Of a DNA stretch of 7,008 nucleotides, positions 1 to 5,087 are shown in pieces. This DNA is from an uncultured Collinsella sp. (GTDB lineage: Bacteria; Actinomycetota; Coriobacteriia; Coriobacteriales; Coriobacteriaceae). A program made the translations under genes and the position numbers. How positions within the stretch are numbered: position 1 is the stretch's first letter; each line of letters opens with the position of its first letter. Below the pieces are notes generated by a model. That model ran no database searches and was not told the DNA's origin. It worked only from the letters and a program-made list of their open reading frames with translations. The stretch spans positions 1-7,008 of the forward strand of contig CABUDB010000080.1 in assembly GCA_902490245.1 (NCBI GenBank), given 5' to 3'.

Positions 1-93
1 AGGCCCTCGCGGCCTAGTCGCTATTTAGGGCGTCCAAGATTTGGGACGCAGTTCACCTGCGGCAGGGCTTTTTCTGTATCCCATCTGTCTTGG

Positions 94-156
94 TTGCGGT
101 GAAATAGGGACTGAATAGGGGCCGGCGGGCGCAAAACAATCCCTATTCCACCGCAA
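94..156. repeat. 17-bp inverted repeat (palindromic intergenic element)
   Basis: The arms 94-110 (TTGCGGTGAAATAGGGA) and 140-156 (TCCCTATTCCACCGCAA) are complementary over 17 bp with one G.T wobble, separated by 29 bases. A second GAATAGGG at 113-120 could pair with the same right arm (141-148), so two alternative folds exist. No U-run follows either arm, so it does not look like an intrinsic terminator. It could be a REP-like or MITE-like intergenic repeat. Whether it recurs in the genome cannot be seen from here. Confidence 0.6.
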
Positions 157-231
157 CTCATCCCGAAATAGTCATTGGGGACAGTCTTGTTGCGCTCCGT
201 TGGTCCTCCCGTTCGATTTTTGCTCGGTGGG

Positions 232-237
232 TATACT
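232..237 (+). promoter_or_regulatory. possible -10 box upstream of the membrane protein gene
   Basis: TATACT at 232-237 differs from the TATAAT consensus at one position and lies 38 bases before the ATG at 276, which suits a short leader. No convincing -35 hexamer lies 16-18 bases upstream (CCGTTC at 209-214 is poor). A TG dinucleotide at 228-229 is one base too far for a standard extended -10. This is a plausible but weak promoter call. Confidence 0.3.
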
Positions 238-275
238 TCCTTTCGCATTAAACGCCGGACTGAGGAGGTATCCAA

Positions 276-656
276 ATGCCGGATAACGGGTCAATACAAA
301 AAAGAGGCGCGCACGAGATGGCTCATGGGCGTCCTGTCCAGATAACCGAGCACACGACGGTAACCGAGCTGCAGCCCAGCCTGTCCGATGTCGTGTGCGC
401 AAACAAAAAGCTGCAGATTGGCTTTATTGTTGCGCTCGTGGTGCTGGCGTTGCTGTCGGGCTTTGTAGCTCGTCCGCATTTCGCCGATACCAAAACTTGG
501 GACTCCACCATCGAGGTTATCGACCAAAAGAAAGGTAACGTACTGGCGCTCACGACCTCGTCCTCGTCCATATCACAGACCGCATCGTCCTCGCCGTGCT
601 CTACCTCGAGAAATATTTGCTCACGATTTTGTGGTCGGTTGGCTTGGGCATCTTAA
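276..656 (+). CDS. N-terminal part of an unrecognised membrane protein (probably frameshifted)
   Basis: The ATG at 276 is preceded by a strong ribosome binding site, GAGGAGGT at 262-269, six bases away, so this is a real translation start. The 126-residue product has a polar N-terminus of about 45 residues, one clear membrane segment at about residues 47-66 (IGFIVALVVLALLSGF), then a region ending in VLALTTSSSSIS (89-100). After about residue 100 the sequence becomes Ser/Cys-rich and no longer resembles protein-coding sequence. From about 554-578 on, the +2 frame reads naturally (DRIVLAVLYLEKYLL) and continues into the reading frame that ends at 1237. My reading is that 276-1237 was one gene and that the last 25 or so residues here are out-of-frame translation. 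I do not recognise the function. A genuine separate short protein is possible but less likely. Confidence 0.5.
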   Translation: MPDNGSIQKRGAHEMAHGRPVQITEHTTVTELQPSLSDVVCANKKLQIGFIVALVVLALLSGFVARPHFADTKTWDSTIEVIDQKKGNVLALTTSSSSISQTASSSPCSTSRNICSRFCGRLAWAS

Positions 657-1237
657 TCCCGTTTGCGTTGGTGCTCTTTGCGGTGTCGCTTGGCGTTCAT
701 GGGCGCTGGAGCACGAGCGCTGTCCTGCGCCGTGTGGCGACGCGCGTGCTGGTGGTTGCCGTGATCGGCATGGCGCTTGTGCCCGCGAGCGTATGGGTAT
801 CGCAAAAGGTCGACGAGACATATCGCGTCAGCATTGAACAGGCCGAGCAAAAGGCAGCGGACGCTGCGGAAAAGACCGATACCGCGGAGAAGTCGACCGA
901 GACCAGCACAAAATCGAGCAAGAAAAAGTCCGAGACCACGGAGTCCAAAAACGTGCTCGAGCAGTTGACTGACGGGGCCTCGAGCCTGGTCACGTCGGTG
1001 ACCAGCGGTGCCAAGCAGATGACCGACAAGATCGTGCAGCAGGTGACCGACCTCATCGAAGGCGTCATCGTGATGATCGTGACCTCGTGCGTGATTCCTC
1101 TACTGGTGCTCGTGGCGTTCCTATGGCTAGGACACGTGCTGCTGGGGATTGATGTCTCCGGTCCCGCGAACTATCTGACGGGCCGTTTCTTGAGCGCTCC
1201 GTCCAAACATGCCAAGAAGAGTGGGCAGTCTGAGTAG
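596..1237 (+). CDS. C-terminal part of an unrecognised multi-pass membrane protein
   Basis: The first usable start is a GTG at 596 with no recognisable Shine-Dalgarno sequence. The open frame extends back to a stop at 536-538, so the real N-terminus is probably the gene starting at 276. The 213-residue product has hydrophobic segments at about 6-33 and 45-68, then a charged Lys/Thr/Glu/Ser-rich, probably flexible or helical linker (about 75-118, including EKSTETSTKSSKKKSETTES). An amphipathic stretch (about 120-150) and a third long hydrophobic segment (about 153-184) follow, with a polar basic tail. No catalytic motif is visible. The family may resemble uncharacterised clostridial and coriobacterial membrane proteins containing YLEKYLLTI, but that is from memory only. 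The preceding frame overlaps by 61 bases. A terminator follows 35 bases after the stop. Confidence 0.6.
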   Translation: MLYLEKYLLTILWSVGLGILIPFALVLFAVSLGVHGRWSTSAVLRRVATRVLVVAVIGMALVPASVWVSQKVDETYRVSIEQAEQKAADAAEKTDTAEKSTETSTKSSKKKSETTESKNVLEQLTDGASSLVTSVTSGAKQMTDKIVQQVTDLIEGVIVMIVTSCVIPLLVLVAFLWLGHVLLGIDVSGPANYLTGRFLSAPSKHAKKSGQSE

Positions 1238-1271
1238 GCGGCAAAGCGATCTTTGGAAGATCAACCGTGAG

Positions 1272-1310
1272 AAGGGCGGACGAGACACGTTCTCGGCCGC
1301 CCTTTTGTTT
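1272..1310 (+). terminator. intrinsic terminator after the membrane protein gene
   Basis: AAGGGCGG (1272-1279) pairs with CCGCCCTT (1297-1304), and CGAGA (1281-1285) pairs with TCTCG (1291-1295) around a five-base loop, with a single A.G mismatch in the stem. TTTTGTTTG follows. A smaller hairpin, GATCTT/AAGATC (1248-1262), lies between the stop codon and the terminator. It separates the membrane protein gene from the lac control region. Confidence 0.85.
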
Positions 1311-1372
1311 GTTGAACACATGGTCGCTACATCCGTGCCCAGTCCAAACGGTCAGCAATCATCTGTGAACGG

Positions 1373-1406
1373 TATTTGTTCAAAAAAGAACAAAGATAAA
1401 CAAATA
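1373..1406. promoter_or_regulatory. putative DeoR/LacR-type operator, upstream cluster
   Basis: TTTGTTC (1375-1381) and GAACAAA (1388-1394) form a perfect 7-bp inverted repeat around six A residues. An overlapping 8-bp repeat, TATTTGTT (1373-1380) with AACAAATA (1399-1406), reuses the left arm. TGTTC/GAACA-rich AT stretches are typical of operators bound by DeoR-family sugar-phosphate repressors such as LacR. The position, 139-172 bases before lacA in an otherwise GC-rich region, fits operon control. The repressor gene is not in the window. Confidence 0.55.
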
Positions 1407-1418
1407 GTTGTTGCAGTT

Positions 1419-1452
1419 ACTGTTCGAATGTGTTCAAATAAACATGAACAGT
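1419..1452. promoter_or_regulatory. putative DeoR/LacR-type operator, downstream cluster
   Basis: ACTGTTC (1419-1425) pairs with GAACAGT (1446-1452), and nested inside is TGTTCA (1431-1436) with TGAACA (1445-1450), eight bases apart. Together with the cluster at 1373-1406 this gives at least five TGTTC/GAACA half-sites in about 80 bp. The promoter probably overlaps here (for example TTGCAG at 1411-1416 with CAAATA at 1435-1440), but no -35/-10 pair is good enough to call separately. Confidence 0.5.
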
Positions 1453-1544
1453 GAAGAACCGCACATTCAGATGCCCGGACCTGAACGCGATTCAACACTT
1501 CCAAACAGAAACTACGCACCTGCGTATCTCTCAAGGAGGATGTC

Positions 1545-1973
1545 ATGAGGGTTGTAATCGCTTCCGATGCCGACGGTATGTCGATGAAGGAGTCCATCAA
1601 GGAGATGCTCATCGCCGACGGTCACGAGGTCGTCGACTATTCCGAGACCCCTGCCGCGGACTTTGTCGATTCCGCGACCGCCGTTGCCAAGGACCTGCTG
1701 GAGCACAAGGATTCCCAGGGCTTTGCATTCGATAAGTACGGCGTCGGCTCCTATATGGCCGCCGTCAAGATTAAGGGCATGGTCGTCGCCAACATTTCCG
1801 ACGAGCGTTCCGCTTACATGACCCGCGAGCACAACGGCTCGCGCATGGTCACCATGGGCCCGGGCGTTGTGGGCACCGAGGTCGCCAAGAAGATCGCCCG
1901 CGAGTTCCTGCGCGCCCAGTACGCCGGCGGCCGTCACCAGATCCGTGTCGACATGCTCAACAAGATGGCCTAA
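1545..1973 (+). CDS. lacA: galactose-6-phosphate isomerase subunit LacA
   Basis: This is one of two subunits of the cytoplasmic heteromeric isomerase that converts D-galactose 6-phosphate to D-tagatose 6-phosphate (RpiB/LacA/LacB family), the first step of the tagatose-6-P pathway. The 142 residues match the usual LacA length. Recognisable blocks are SDADG near the N-terminus, VDSATAVAKD (41-50), KIKGMV (75-80), SDERSAYMTREHNGSRM (85-101) and GGRHQIRVDMLNKM (128-141). His96, Asn97, Arg130 and Arg134, the residues LacA contributes to the shared active site in characterised LacAB, are all present. The catalytic cysteine is absent, as expected because LacB supplies it. AAGGAGG at 1533-1539, five bases before ATG, fixes the start. 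It is the first gene of the operon, downstream of TGTTC-type operators. The family is typical of Firmicutes, so ancient transfer into this GC-rich host is possible. Confidence 0.96.
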   Translation: MRVVIASDADGMSMKESIKEMLIADGHEVVDYSETPAADFVDSATAVAKDLLEHKDSQGFAFDKYGVGSYMAAVKIKGMVVANISDERSAYMTREHNGSRMVTMGPGVVGTEVAKKIAREFLRAQYAGGRHQIRVDMLNKMA

Positions 1974-2036
1974 CGAGAGCCACCGAGAACTCGAACTTCT
2001 ACCTCAACTTGTGAATTCAGACGAAAGGACGTTCTG

Positions 2037-2561
2037 ATGAAGAAGACCATCGCAATCGGTTGCGACCATATCGTTACGGACGAGAAGATCTATCTGGCCG
2101 ACCGCCTGGAGCAGGCTGGCTACAAGGTGCTCGACTGCGGCACCTACAGCCACACCCGTACGCACTATCCCATCTACGGCAAGGCCGTGGGCGAGGCTGT
2201 TGCCAGCGGCAAGGCCGACTTTGGCGTGGCCCTGTGCGGTACCGGCATTGGCATCACCAACGCCGTCAACAAGGTTCCCGGCGCCCGTTGCGCCCTGGTC
2301 CGCGACATGACCTCTGCCCTGTATGCCCGTCGCGAGCTCAACGCCAACATCGTGGGCTTTGGCGGCAAGATCACCGGCGAGTTCCTGATGGCCGATATCA
2401 TGCTTGCCTTCCTGGAGGAGCCCTACGAGAAGACTCCCGAGCACGATGCTCTGATCGCCAAGATCGACGCCTGCAATAAGGCCGACGCCGAGGCTCAGGC
2501 CGACCCGCACTTCTTTGACGAGTTCCTCGAGAAGTGGGACCGCGGCGAGTACCACGACTAA
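2037..2561 (+). CDS. lacB: galactose-6-phosphate isomerase subunit LacB
   Basis: This is the catalytic partner of LacA in the conversion of galactose 6-phosphate to tagatose 6-phosphate. The 174 residues agree with the family (about 171). Motifs include GCDH (8-11), [14 protein letters not shown] (40-53), [18 protein letters not shown] (66-83), [16 protein letters not shown] (89-104) and a C-terminal [20 protein letters not shown] (155-174), which is the LacB signature tail. Cys67 and Thr69 correspond to the catalytic Cys/Thr pair, and Arg41 to the substrate-phosphate arginine that LacB contributes. GAAAGGA at 2023-2029 lies seven bases before the ATG. It is 63 bases after lacA in the same transcription unit. 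The stop codon is followed immediately by a structured RNA element (2562-2716). Confidence 0.96.
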   Translation: MKKTIAIGCDHIVTDEKIYLADRLEQAGYKVLDCGTYSHTRTHYPIYGKAVGEAVASGKADFGVALCGTGIGITNAVNKVPGARCALVRDMTSALYARRELNANIVGFGGKITGEFLMADIMLAFLEEPYEKTPEHDALIAKIDACNKADAEAQADPHFFDEFLEKWDRGEYHD

Positions 2562-2716
2562 GGGGTTCCGGCGTTCTACCGAACGCCGGACCGGCCGACG
2601 CTGCGAAGCCATCTGGCGGGCAATCTGCCGTTCAGCTTCGGCGGCATGACCAGAAGGTCAATGCCGCCTCGCTTCACGGCACCTTGCCTCGCCAGCTGAC
2701 TTCTCGCTGACGTTGG
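2562..2716 (+). ncRNA. covarying structured RNA element, copy 1 (3' of lacB)
   Basis: The element starts right after the lacB stop codon. A 5' hairpin pairs TCCGGCGTTC (2567-2576) with GAACGCCGGA (2581-2590) around a UACC loop, extended by GG/CC across one bulged base. Then CGACG (2596-2600) pairs with CGTTG (2711-2715) and encloses a long rod. The rod consists of 2605-2618 with 2690-2703, GCAA (2620-2623) with TTGC (2684-2687), TGCCGT (2626-2631) with ACGGCA (2676-2681), AGC (2634-2636) with GCT (2671-2673), GGCGGCAT (2640-2647) with ATGCCGCC (2661-2668), and GACC/GGTC around AGAA. Internal loops are UC/CC and UC/UC. A second copy at 4806-4958 keeps this fold with different stem bases, which argues for selection on RNA structure. 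I do not recognise the class. It lies between lacB and the lacX-like gene and could affect mRNA stability, processing or downstream expression. Confidence 0.75.
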
Positions 2717-2934
2717 GGGTACCTGTGGGGTTACCGCTGTTGTTGCGAAGCTTTCTGGTTCAGTAAGCTGCTCCGATAACACGTTTGCTTGCTGAGCTTG
2801 TGGGCTTCGTTTTGGCGGGACCCGGTATTCTGCAGCTTTTCAATTGACGGCTCGCGTTTCTGTGAGGGGGCGCGGGCCGGTTTTCTATCAGCCCTATTGA
2901 CTTGGCGGGCTGTCGTAAGAAAGGGAAGGCTCCT
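2717..2934. other. non-coding spacer between RNA element and lacX-like gene
   Basis: No credible gene is visible here on either strand. Open frames present are antisense extensions or lack ribosome binding sites. The stretch holds a GC-rich hairpin with a T-run at 2848-2886. TTGAC hexamers at 2844-2848 and 2897-2901 have no matching -10 box. The ribosome binding site of the next gene is at 2919-2928. Together with the RNA element, the lacB to lacX gap is 373 bases, unusually long for an operon-internal spacer. Confidence 0.5.
2848..2886 (+). terminator. terminator-like or attenuator-like hairpin upstream of lacX-like gene
   Basis: CGGCTCGCG (2848-2856) pairs with CGCGGGCCG (2871-2879) over 9 bp with one wobble. 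The loop is 14 bases, followed by GTTTTCT (2880-2886). It lies 49 bases before the lacX start, inside the operon. It could be a partial terminator or attenuator separating lacAB from lacXC expression. The long loop and short T-run make it weaker than the terminator at 1272-1310. Confidence 0.4.
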
Positions 2935-3816
2935 ATGGAGTTTGTTCTTGATAACGGTTCTATCCGCGTGGCACTGAGCACGGCGGGCGGGTCGTTCACT
3001 TCTATTACGGCCAACGGCCGTGAGTACCTGTGGCAGGGCGACCCGGCGGTGTGGTCGGGCCAGGCACCCATTTGTTTCCCGATCTGCGGCGGCCTTCGTG
3101 ACGGTCGCGCAATGACCATGGGCGGCCGCGAGGTCAAGCTCGCCCGCCACGGCTTTGCTCGCAAGCAGGAGTGGAAGCTCGAGGAGCAGAGCGACAACAT
3201 GGTTGTGCTGAGCTTAAGCTCTGCCGACCATGCCGAGTTGCTCGAGCAGTACCCGTATCCGTTTAAGATCGTTGCTCGTTACACGATCGATGCGGAGAAG
3301 GTGGCCGTGTCGTACGAGGTGACCAATGAGGGCACCGAGGACATGCCGTTCTTTGTGGGCGGTCACCCTGGCTTTAAGTGCCCGCTTGACGAGGGCGAGT
3401 CCTACGACGACTACGAGCTCCGTTTTGAGCAGCGCGAGGCCGCCGAGCTCTGTACTGCCGTTCCCTCGACGGGCCTGATTGATGTTGAGCATCGCAGCAA
3501 GAACCCGATGGTTGGCCATGACCTGCCGCTGACCCACGAACTCTTTGACTTCGCAGAGACCATCTTTGACGTGCTCGAGAGCCGCGTGGTTACGTTGACC
3601 AAGAAAACCGAGGACAAGGGCGTGCGCCTGACGTTCCCCGATATGCCGTACCTGATTGTGTGGAGCAAGCCCGAGGGCGACTTTGTGGCTGTTGAACCGT
3701 GGGGTGGTCTGTCCACCTGCTCCGACGAGGACGATATTCTGGAGCACAAGCGTGGCTGCCTGGTGGCCAAGCCGGGGGAGACCGTCACTCGCGGCTTTGA
3801 GATCGAGATCCTTTAA
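2935..3816 (+). CDS. lacX: LacX-like aldose 1-epimerase family protein
   Basis: This is a galactose mutarotase-like protein of the LacX type, which accompanies lac operons in lactococci and staphylococci. Aldose 1-epimerases interconvert alpha and beta anomers of sugars. The exact substrate of LacX is not well established and may be a sugar phosphate. The 293 residues match LacX length (about 299). Visible blocks are LWQGDPAVWSGQAPICFPICG (32-52, a LacX hallmark), RHGFARKQEW (71-80, His72), GGHPGF (142-147, His144, the likely catalytic acid) and VEPWGGLST (253-261, Glu254, the likely catalytic base). The ATG at 2935 follows GAAAGGGAAGG (2919-2929). A TTG at 2902 would add 11 residues but has no ribosome binding site and no family support. 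lacC starts 54 bases after the stop. Confidence 0.9.
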   Translation: MEFVLDNGSIRVALSTAGGSFTSITANGREYLWQGDPAVWSGQAPICFPICGGLRDGRAMTMGGREVKLARHGFARKQEWKLEEQSDNMVVLSLSSADHAELLEQYPYPFKIVARYTIDAEKVAVSYEVTNEGTEDMPFFVGGHPGFKCPLDEGESYDDYELRFEQREAAELCTAVPSTGLIDVEHRSKNPMVGHDLPLTHELFDFAETIFDVLESRVVTLTKKTEDKGVRLTFPDMPYLIVWSKPEGDFVAVEPWGGLSTCSDEDDILEHKRGCLVAKPGETVTRGFEIEIL

Positions 3817-3833
3817 CGAGTTATCGTATGTTT

Positions 3834-3853
3834 GGGGCGGGTTATGCCGTCCC
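3834..3853 (+). other. small hairpin between lacX-like gene and lacC
   Basis: GGGGCGG (3834-3840) pairs with CCGTCCC (3847-3853) over 7 bp with one G.U, around a six-base loop. It ends five bases before the AGGAG ribosome binding site of lacC. No T-run follows, so it is not a terminator. It could be an mRNA-processing or stability structure, or chance in GC-rich DNA. Confidence 0.35.
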
Positions 3854-3869
3854 GGAACAGGAGTTCAAC

Positions 3870-4805
3870 ATGATTCTGACCGTTACCATGAACCCGTCGA
3901 TTGATACGCGCTATCAGCTCGACAAGCTGATCATCGACGATGTTAACCGTGTGACGCCCGAAAAGACCGCTGGCGGCAAGGGCCTCAACGTGAGCCGTGT
4001 GTTGCTGCAGTTGGGCGACGATGTGCTCGCGACTGGTCTGCTCGGCGGCCACATGGGTGCCTATATGGCCGAGCTTATGGATGCCGACGGCGTCAAGAAC
4101 GACTTTGTGCCCATCGCCGGTGAGACGCGTATTTGCCTGAATATCCTGCACGAGGGTTATCAGACCGAGCTGCTGGAGAGCGGTCCGCAGATCGCCCCGG
4201 CCGAGCTCGAGGCCTTTACGGCCAAGTTTGCCGAGCTTGCAGCGAAGGCGGACGTTGTGACGCTTTCGGGCTCGCTGCCGCGTGGCGTCGATGCCGGCTA
4301 CTATGCCGAGCTCGTCAAGATCGCCGAGGAGGCGGGCGCCAAGGTGCTGCTCGACACCTCGGGTGCATCGCTTGAGGCCGCGCTGGAGTCTGACGCTAAG
4401 CCTGAGCTCGTAAAGCCCAACCTGACCGAGATTAACGGCCTGCTGGGTACGTCCTTTACGACCGATGATGTCGATGCCCTGCGCGAGGCGCTTGCCGCCG
4501 ATGACCGCTTTGCCGGTATTCCCTGGGTTGTCGTTTCGATGGGCGCCGCCGGTTCGGTGGGCTTCCATGAGGGCCGCGCGTTCCGCGCCAAGACGCCCGC
4601 GATTGCGGCTGTGAACGCAACGGGTTCCGGTGACTCGACCATCGCCGGCTTTGCGCATGCCATTGCGGCTGGTGCCGACGACGTCACGGTGCTCAAGACC
4701 GCCAATACCTGCGGCAAGCTCAACGCCATGGATCCCAAGACCGGCCACCTGGTCATGGACCGCTGGGACGAGATCTACAACAGCGTTGTCGTGACTGAAC
4801 TGTAG
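3870..4805 (+). CDS. lacC: tagatose-6-phosphate kinase LacC (PfkB family)
   Basis: This cytoplasmic kinase phosphorylates tagatose 6-phosphate with ATP to tagatose 1,6-bisphosphate. The LacC/FruK subfamily of PfkB kinases overlaps in substrate with 1-phosphofructokinase, so FruK activity is the main alternative. The lacAB context favours LacC. The 311 residues match the family. Motifs include MILTVTMNPSID (1-12), KTAGGKGLNVSRVL (32-45), GETRICLNILHEG (84-96), SGSLPRG (133-139), KPN (182-184) and NATGSGDSTIAG (249-260), containing the anion-hole glycines and the catalytic base Asp255. I chose the ATG at 3870 because AGGAG at 3859-3863 lies six bases upstream and the protein then begins at the conserved MILT. 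An in-frame ATG at 3828 would add 14 non-homologous residues. It is the last operon gene, followed at once by the second structured RNA copy. Confidence 0.93.
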   Translation: MILTVTMNPSIDTRYQLDKLIIDDVNRVTPEKTAGGKGLNVSRVLLQLGDDVLATGLLGGHMGAYMAELMDADGVKNDFVPIAGETRICLNILHEGYQTELLESGPQIAPAELEAFTAKFAELAAKADVVTLSGSLPRGVDAGYYAELVKIAEEAGAKVLLDTSGASLEAALESDAKPELVKPNLTEINGLLGTSFTTDDVDALREALAADDRFAGIPWVVVSMGAAGSVGFHEGRAFRAKTPAIAAVNATGSGDSTIAGFAHAIAAGADDVTVLKTANTCGKLNAMDPKTGHLVMDRWDEIYNSVVVTEL

Positions 4806-4958
4806 AGTTACGCGGTTTTACCAAACCGCGTAACCAGCCGACGCTGCAAACCCGCCAGAGCGGCAATCTGCCTTTCAACTGCGGCGGCATGACCAGAAGG
4901 TCAATGCCGCCTTGTTTCAAGGCACCTTGCTCGCTCTGGCGGGTTTTCGCTGTCGTTG
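4806..4958 (+). ncRNA. covarying structured RNA element, copy 2 (3' of lacC)
   Basis: This is the second copy of the element after lacB, starting right after the lacC stop. The 5' hairpin is a perfect 12-bp stem, GTTACGCGGTTT (4807-4818) with AAACCGCGTAAC (4823-4834), with the same UACC loop. CGACG (4839-4843) pairs with CGTTG (4954-4958). The rod's outer stem is a perfect 14 bp, 4848-4861 with 4933-4946. Inside are GCAA/TTGC (4863-4866, 4927-4930), TGCCTT/AAGGCA (4869-4874, 4919-4924), AAC/GTT (4877-4879, 4914-4916), GGCGGCAT/ATGCCGCC (4883-4890, 4904-4911) and GACC/GGTC around AGAA. The 28 bases 4884-4911 are identical to copy 1. Here the outer stem is followed by TTTT (4944-4947), so it might also act as the operon's terminator. 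No + strand gene lies downstream, so a simple cis-riboswitch role is unlikely for this copy. Confidence 0.75.
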
Positions 4959-4971
4959 CCAAAACATCGAC

Positions 4972-5029
4972 GTAGCCATTGGGGACGCTCTTTAATGACT
5001 GGTCGTTTAAGAACGTCCCCAATGGCTAC
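4972..5029. repeat. REP-like long palindrome with CATTGGGGAC motif
   Basis: GTAGCCATTGGGGACG (4972-4987) is perfectly complementary to 5014-5029. The pairing continues imperfectly inward (TCTT/AAGA, AATGAC/GTCGTT), so almost the whole 58 bases fold into one hairpin. The 10-mer CATTGGGGAC also occurs at 173-182. The form resembles REP elements mobilised by REP-associated tyrosine transposases, whose hairpins are often flanked by a GTAG tetranucleotide. That link is inference, and no transposase gene is in the window. Confidence 0.6.
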
Positions 5030-5036
5030 ACTCAAA

Positions 5037-5074
5037 AACGGCGCCCGTCGGCGATGTTGCCGGCGGGCGCCGTT
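5037..5074 (-). terminator. intrinsic terminator of the galK-galT transcript, possibly bidirectional
   Basis: AACGGCGCCCGTCGGC (5037-5052) pairs with GCCGGCGGGCGCCGTT (5059-5074) over 16 bp with one G.T, around a six-base loop. Read on the - strand, the stem ends in a run of five T (complement of 5038-5034), a good terminator for galT, whose stop is 47 bases upstream on that strand. Read on the + strand, the tail GTTGTCTTG is T-rich but interrupted, so it may also stop lac transcripts. Confidence 0.8.
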
Positions 5075-5087
5075 GTCTTGAAGACGA

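Noticed and set aside
30..49. GCGTCC/GGACGC hairpin, with a nearby CCTG/CAGG hairpin followed by a run of T (56-73)
   Set aside because: It could be the terminator of a gene upstream of the window, but the stems are short or have a bulge and the T-run does not follow the stronger stem, so I cannot support the call.
1482..1494. TGAA-cgcga-TTCA as an extra operator upstream of lacA
   Set aside because: The half-sites are only four bases long and do not match the TGTTC pattern. Easily chance.
2004..2612. - strand open frame of 202 codons over lacB
   Set aside because: Antisense shadow of the clearly real lacB gene.
2562..2716. Riboswitch, T-box or self-cleaving ribozyme identity for the RNA element
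   Set aside because: I found no T-box specificity or antiterminator consensus, no hammerhead CUGAUGA/GAAA core, and no match to other ribozyme cores I know. The fold is a rod rather than a multi-helix pocket, so the class is left open.
2789..2977. + strand frame of 62 codons between lacB and lacX-like gene
   Set aside because: No ribosome binding site. It overlaps the start of the lacX-like gene and covers the attenuator-like hairpin. Composition is not convincing.
3813..4748. - strand open frame of 311 codons
   Set aside because: Antisense shadow of lacC, His/Arg/Gly-rich, with no translation signal.
4862..4872. Mini hairpin GGCA-ATC-TGCC (and its equal at 2619-2629)
   Set aside because: The longer pairing of TGCC(T/G)T with A(A/C)GGCA is supported by a compensatory change between the two copies and uses the same bases, so I prefer it.
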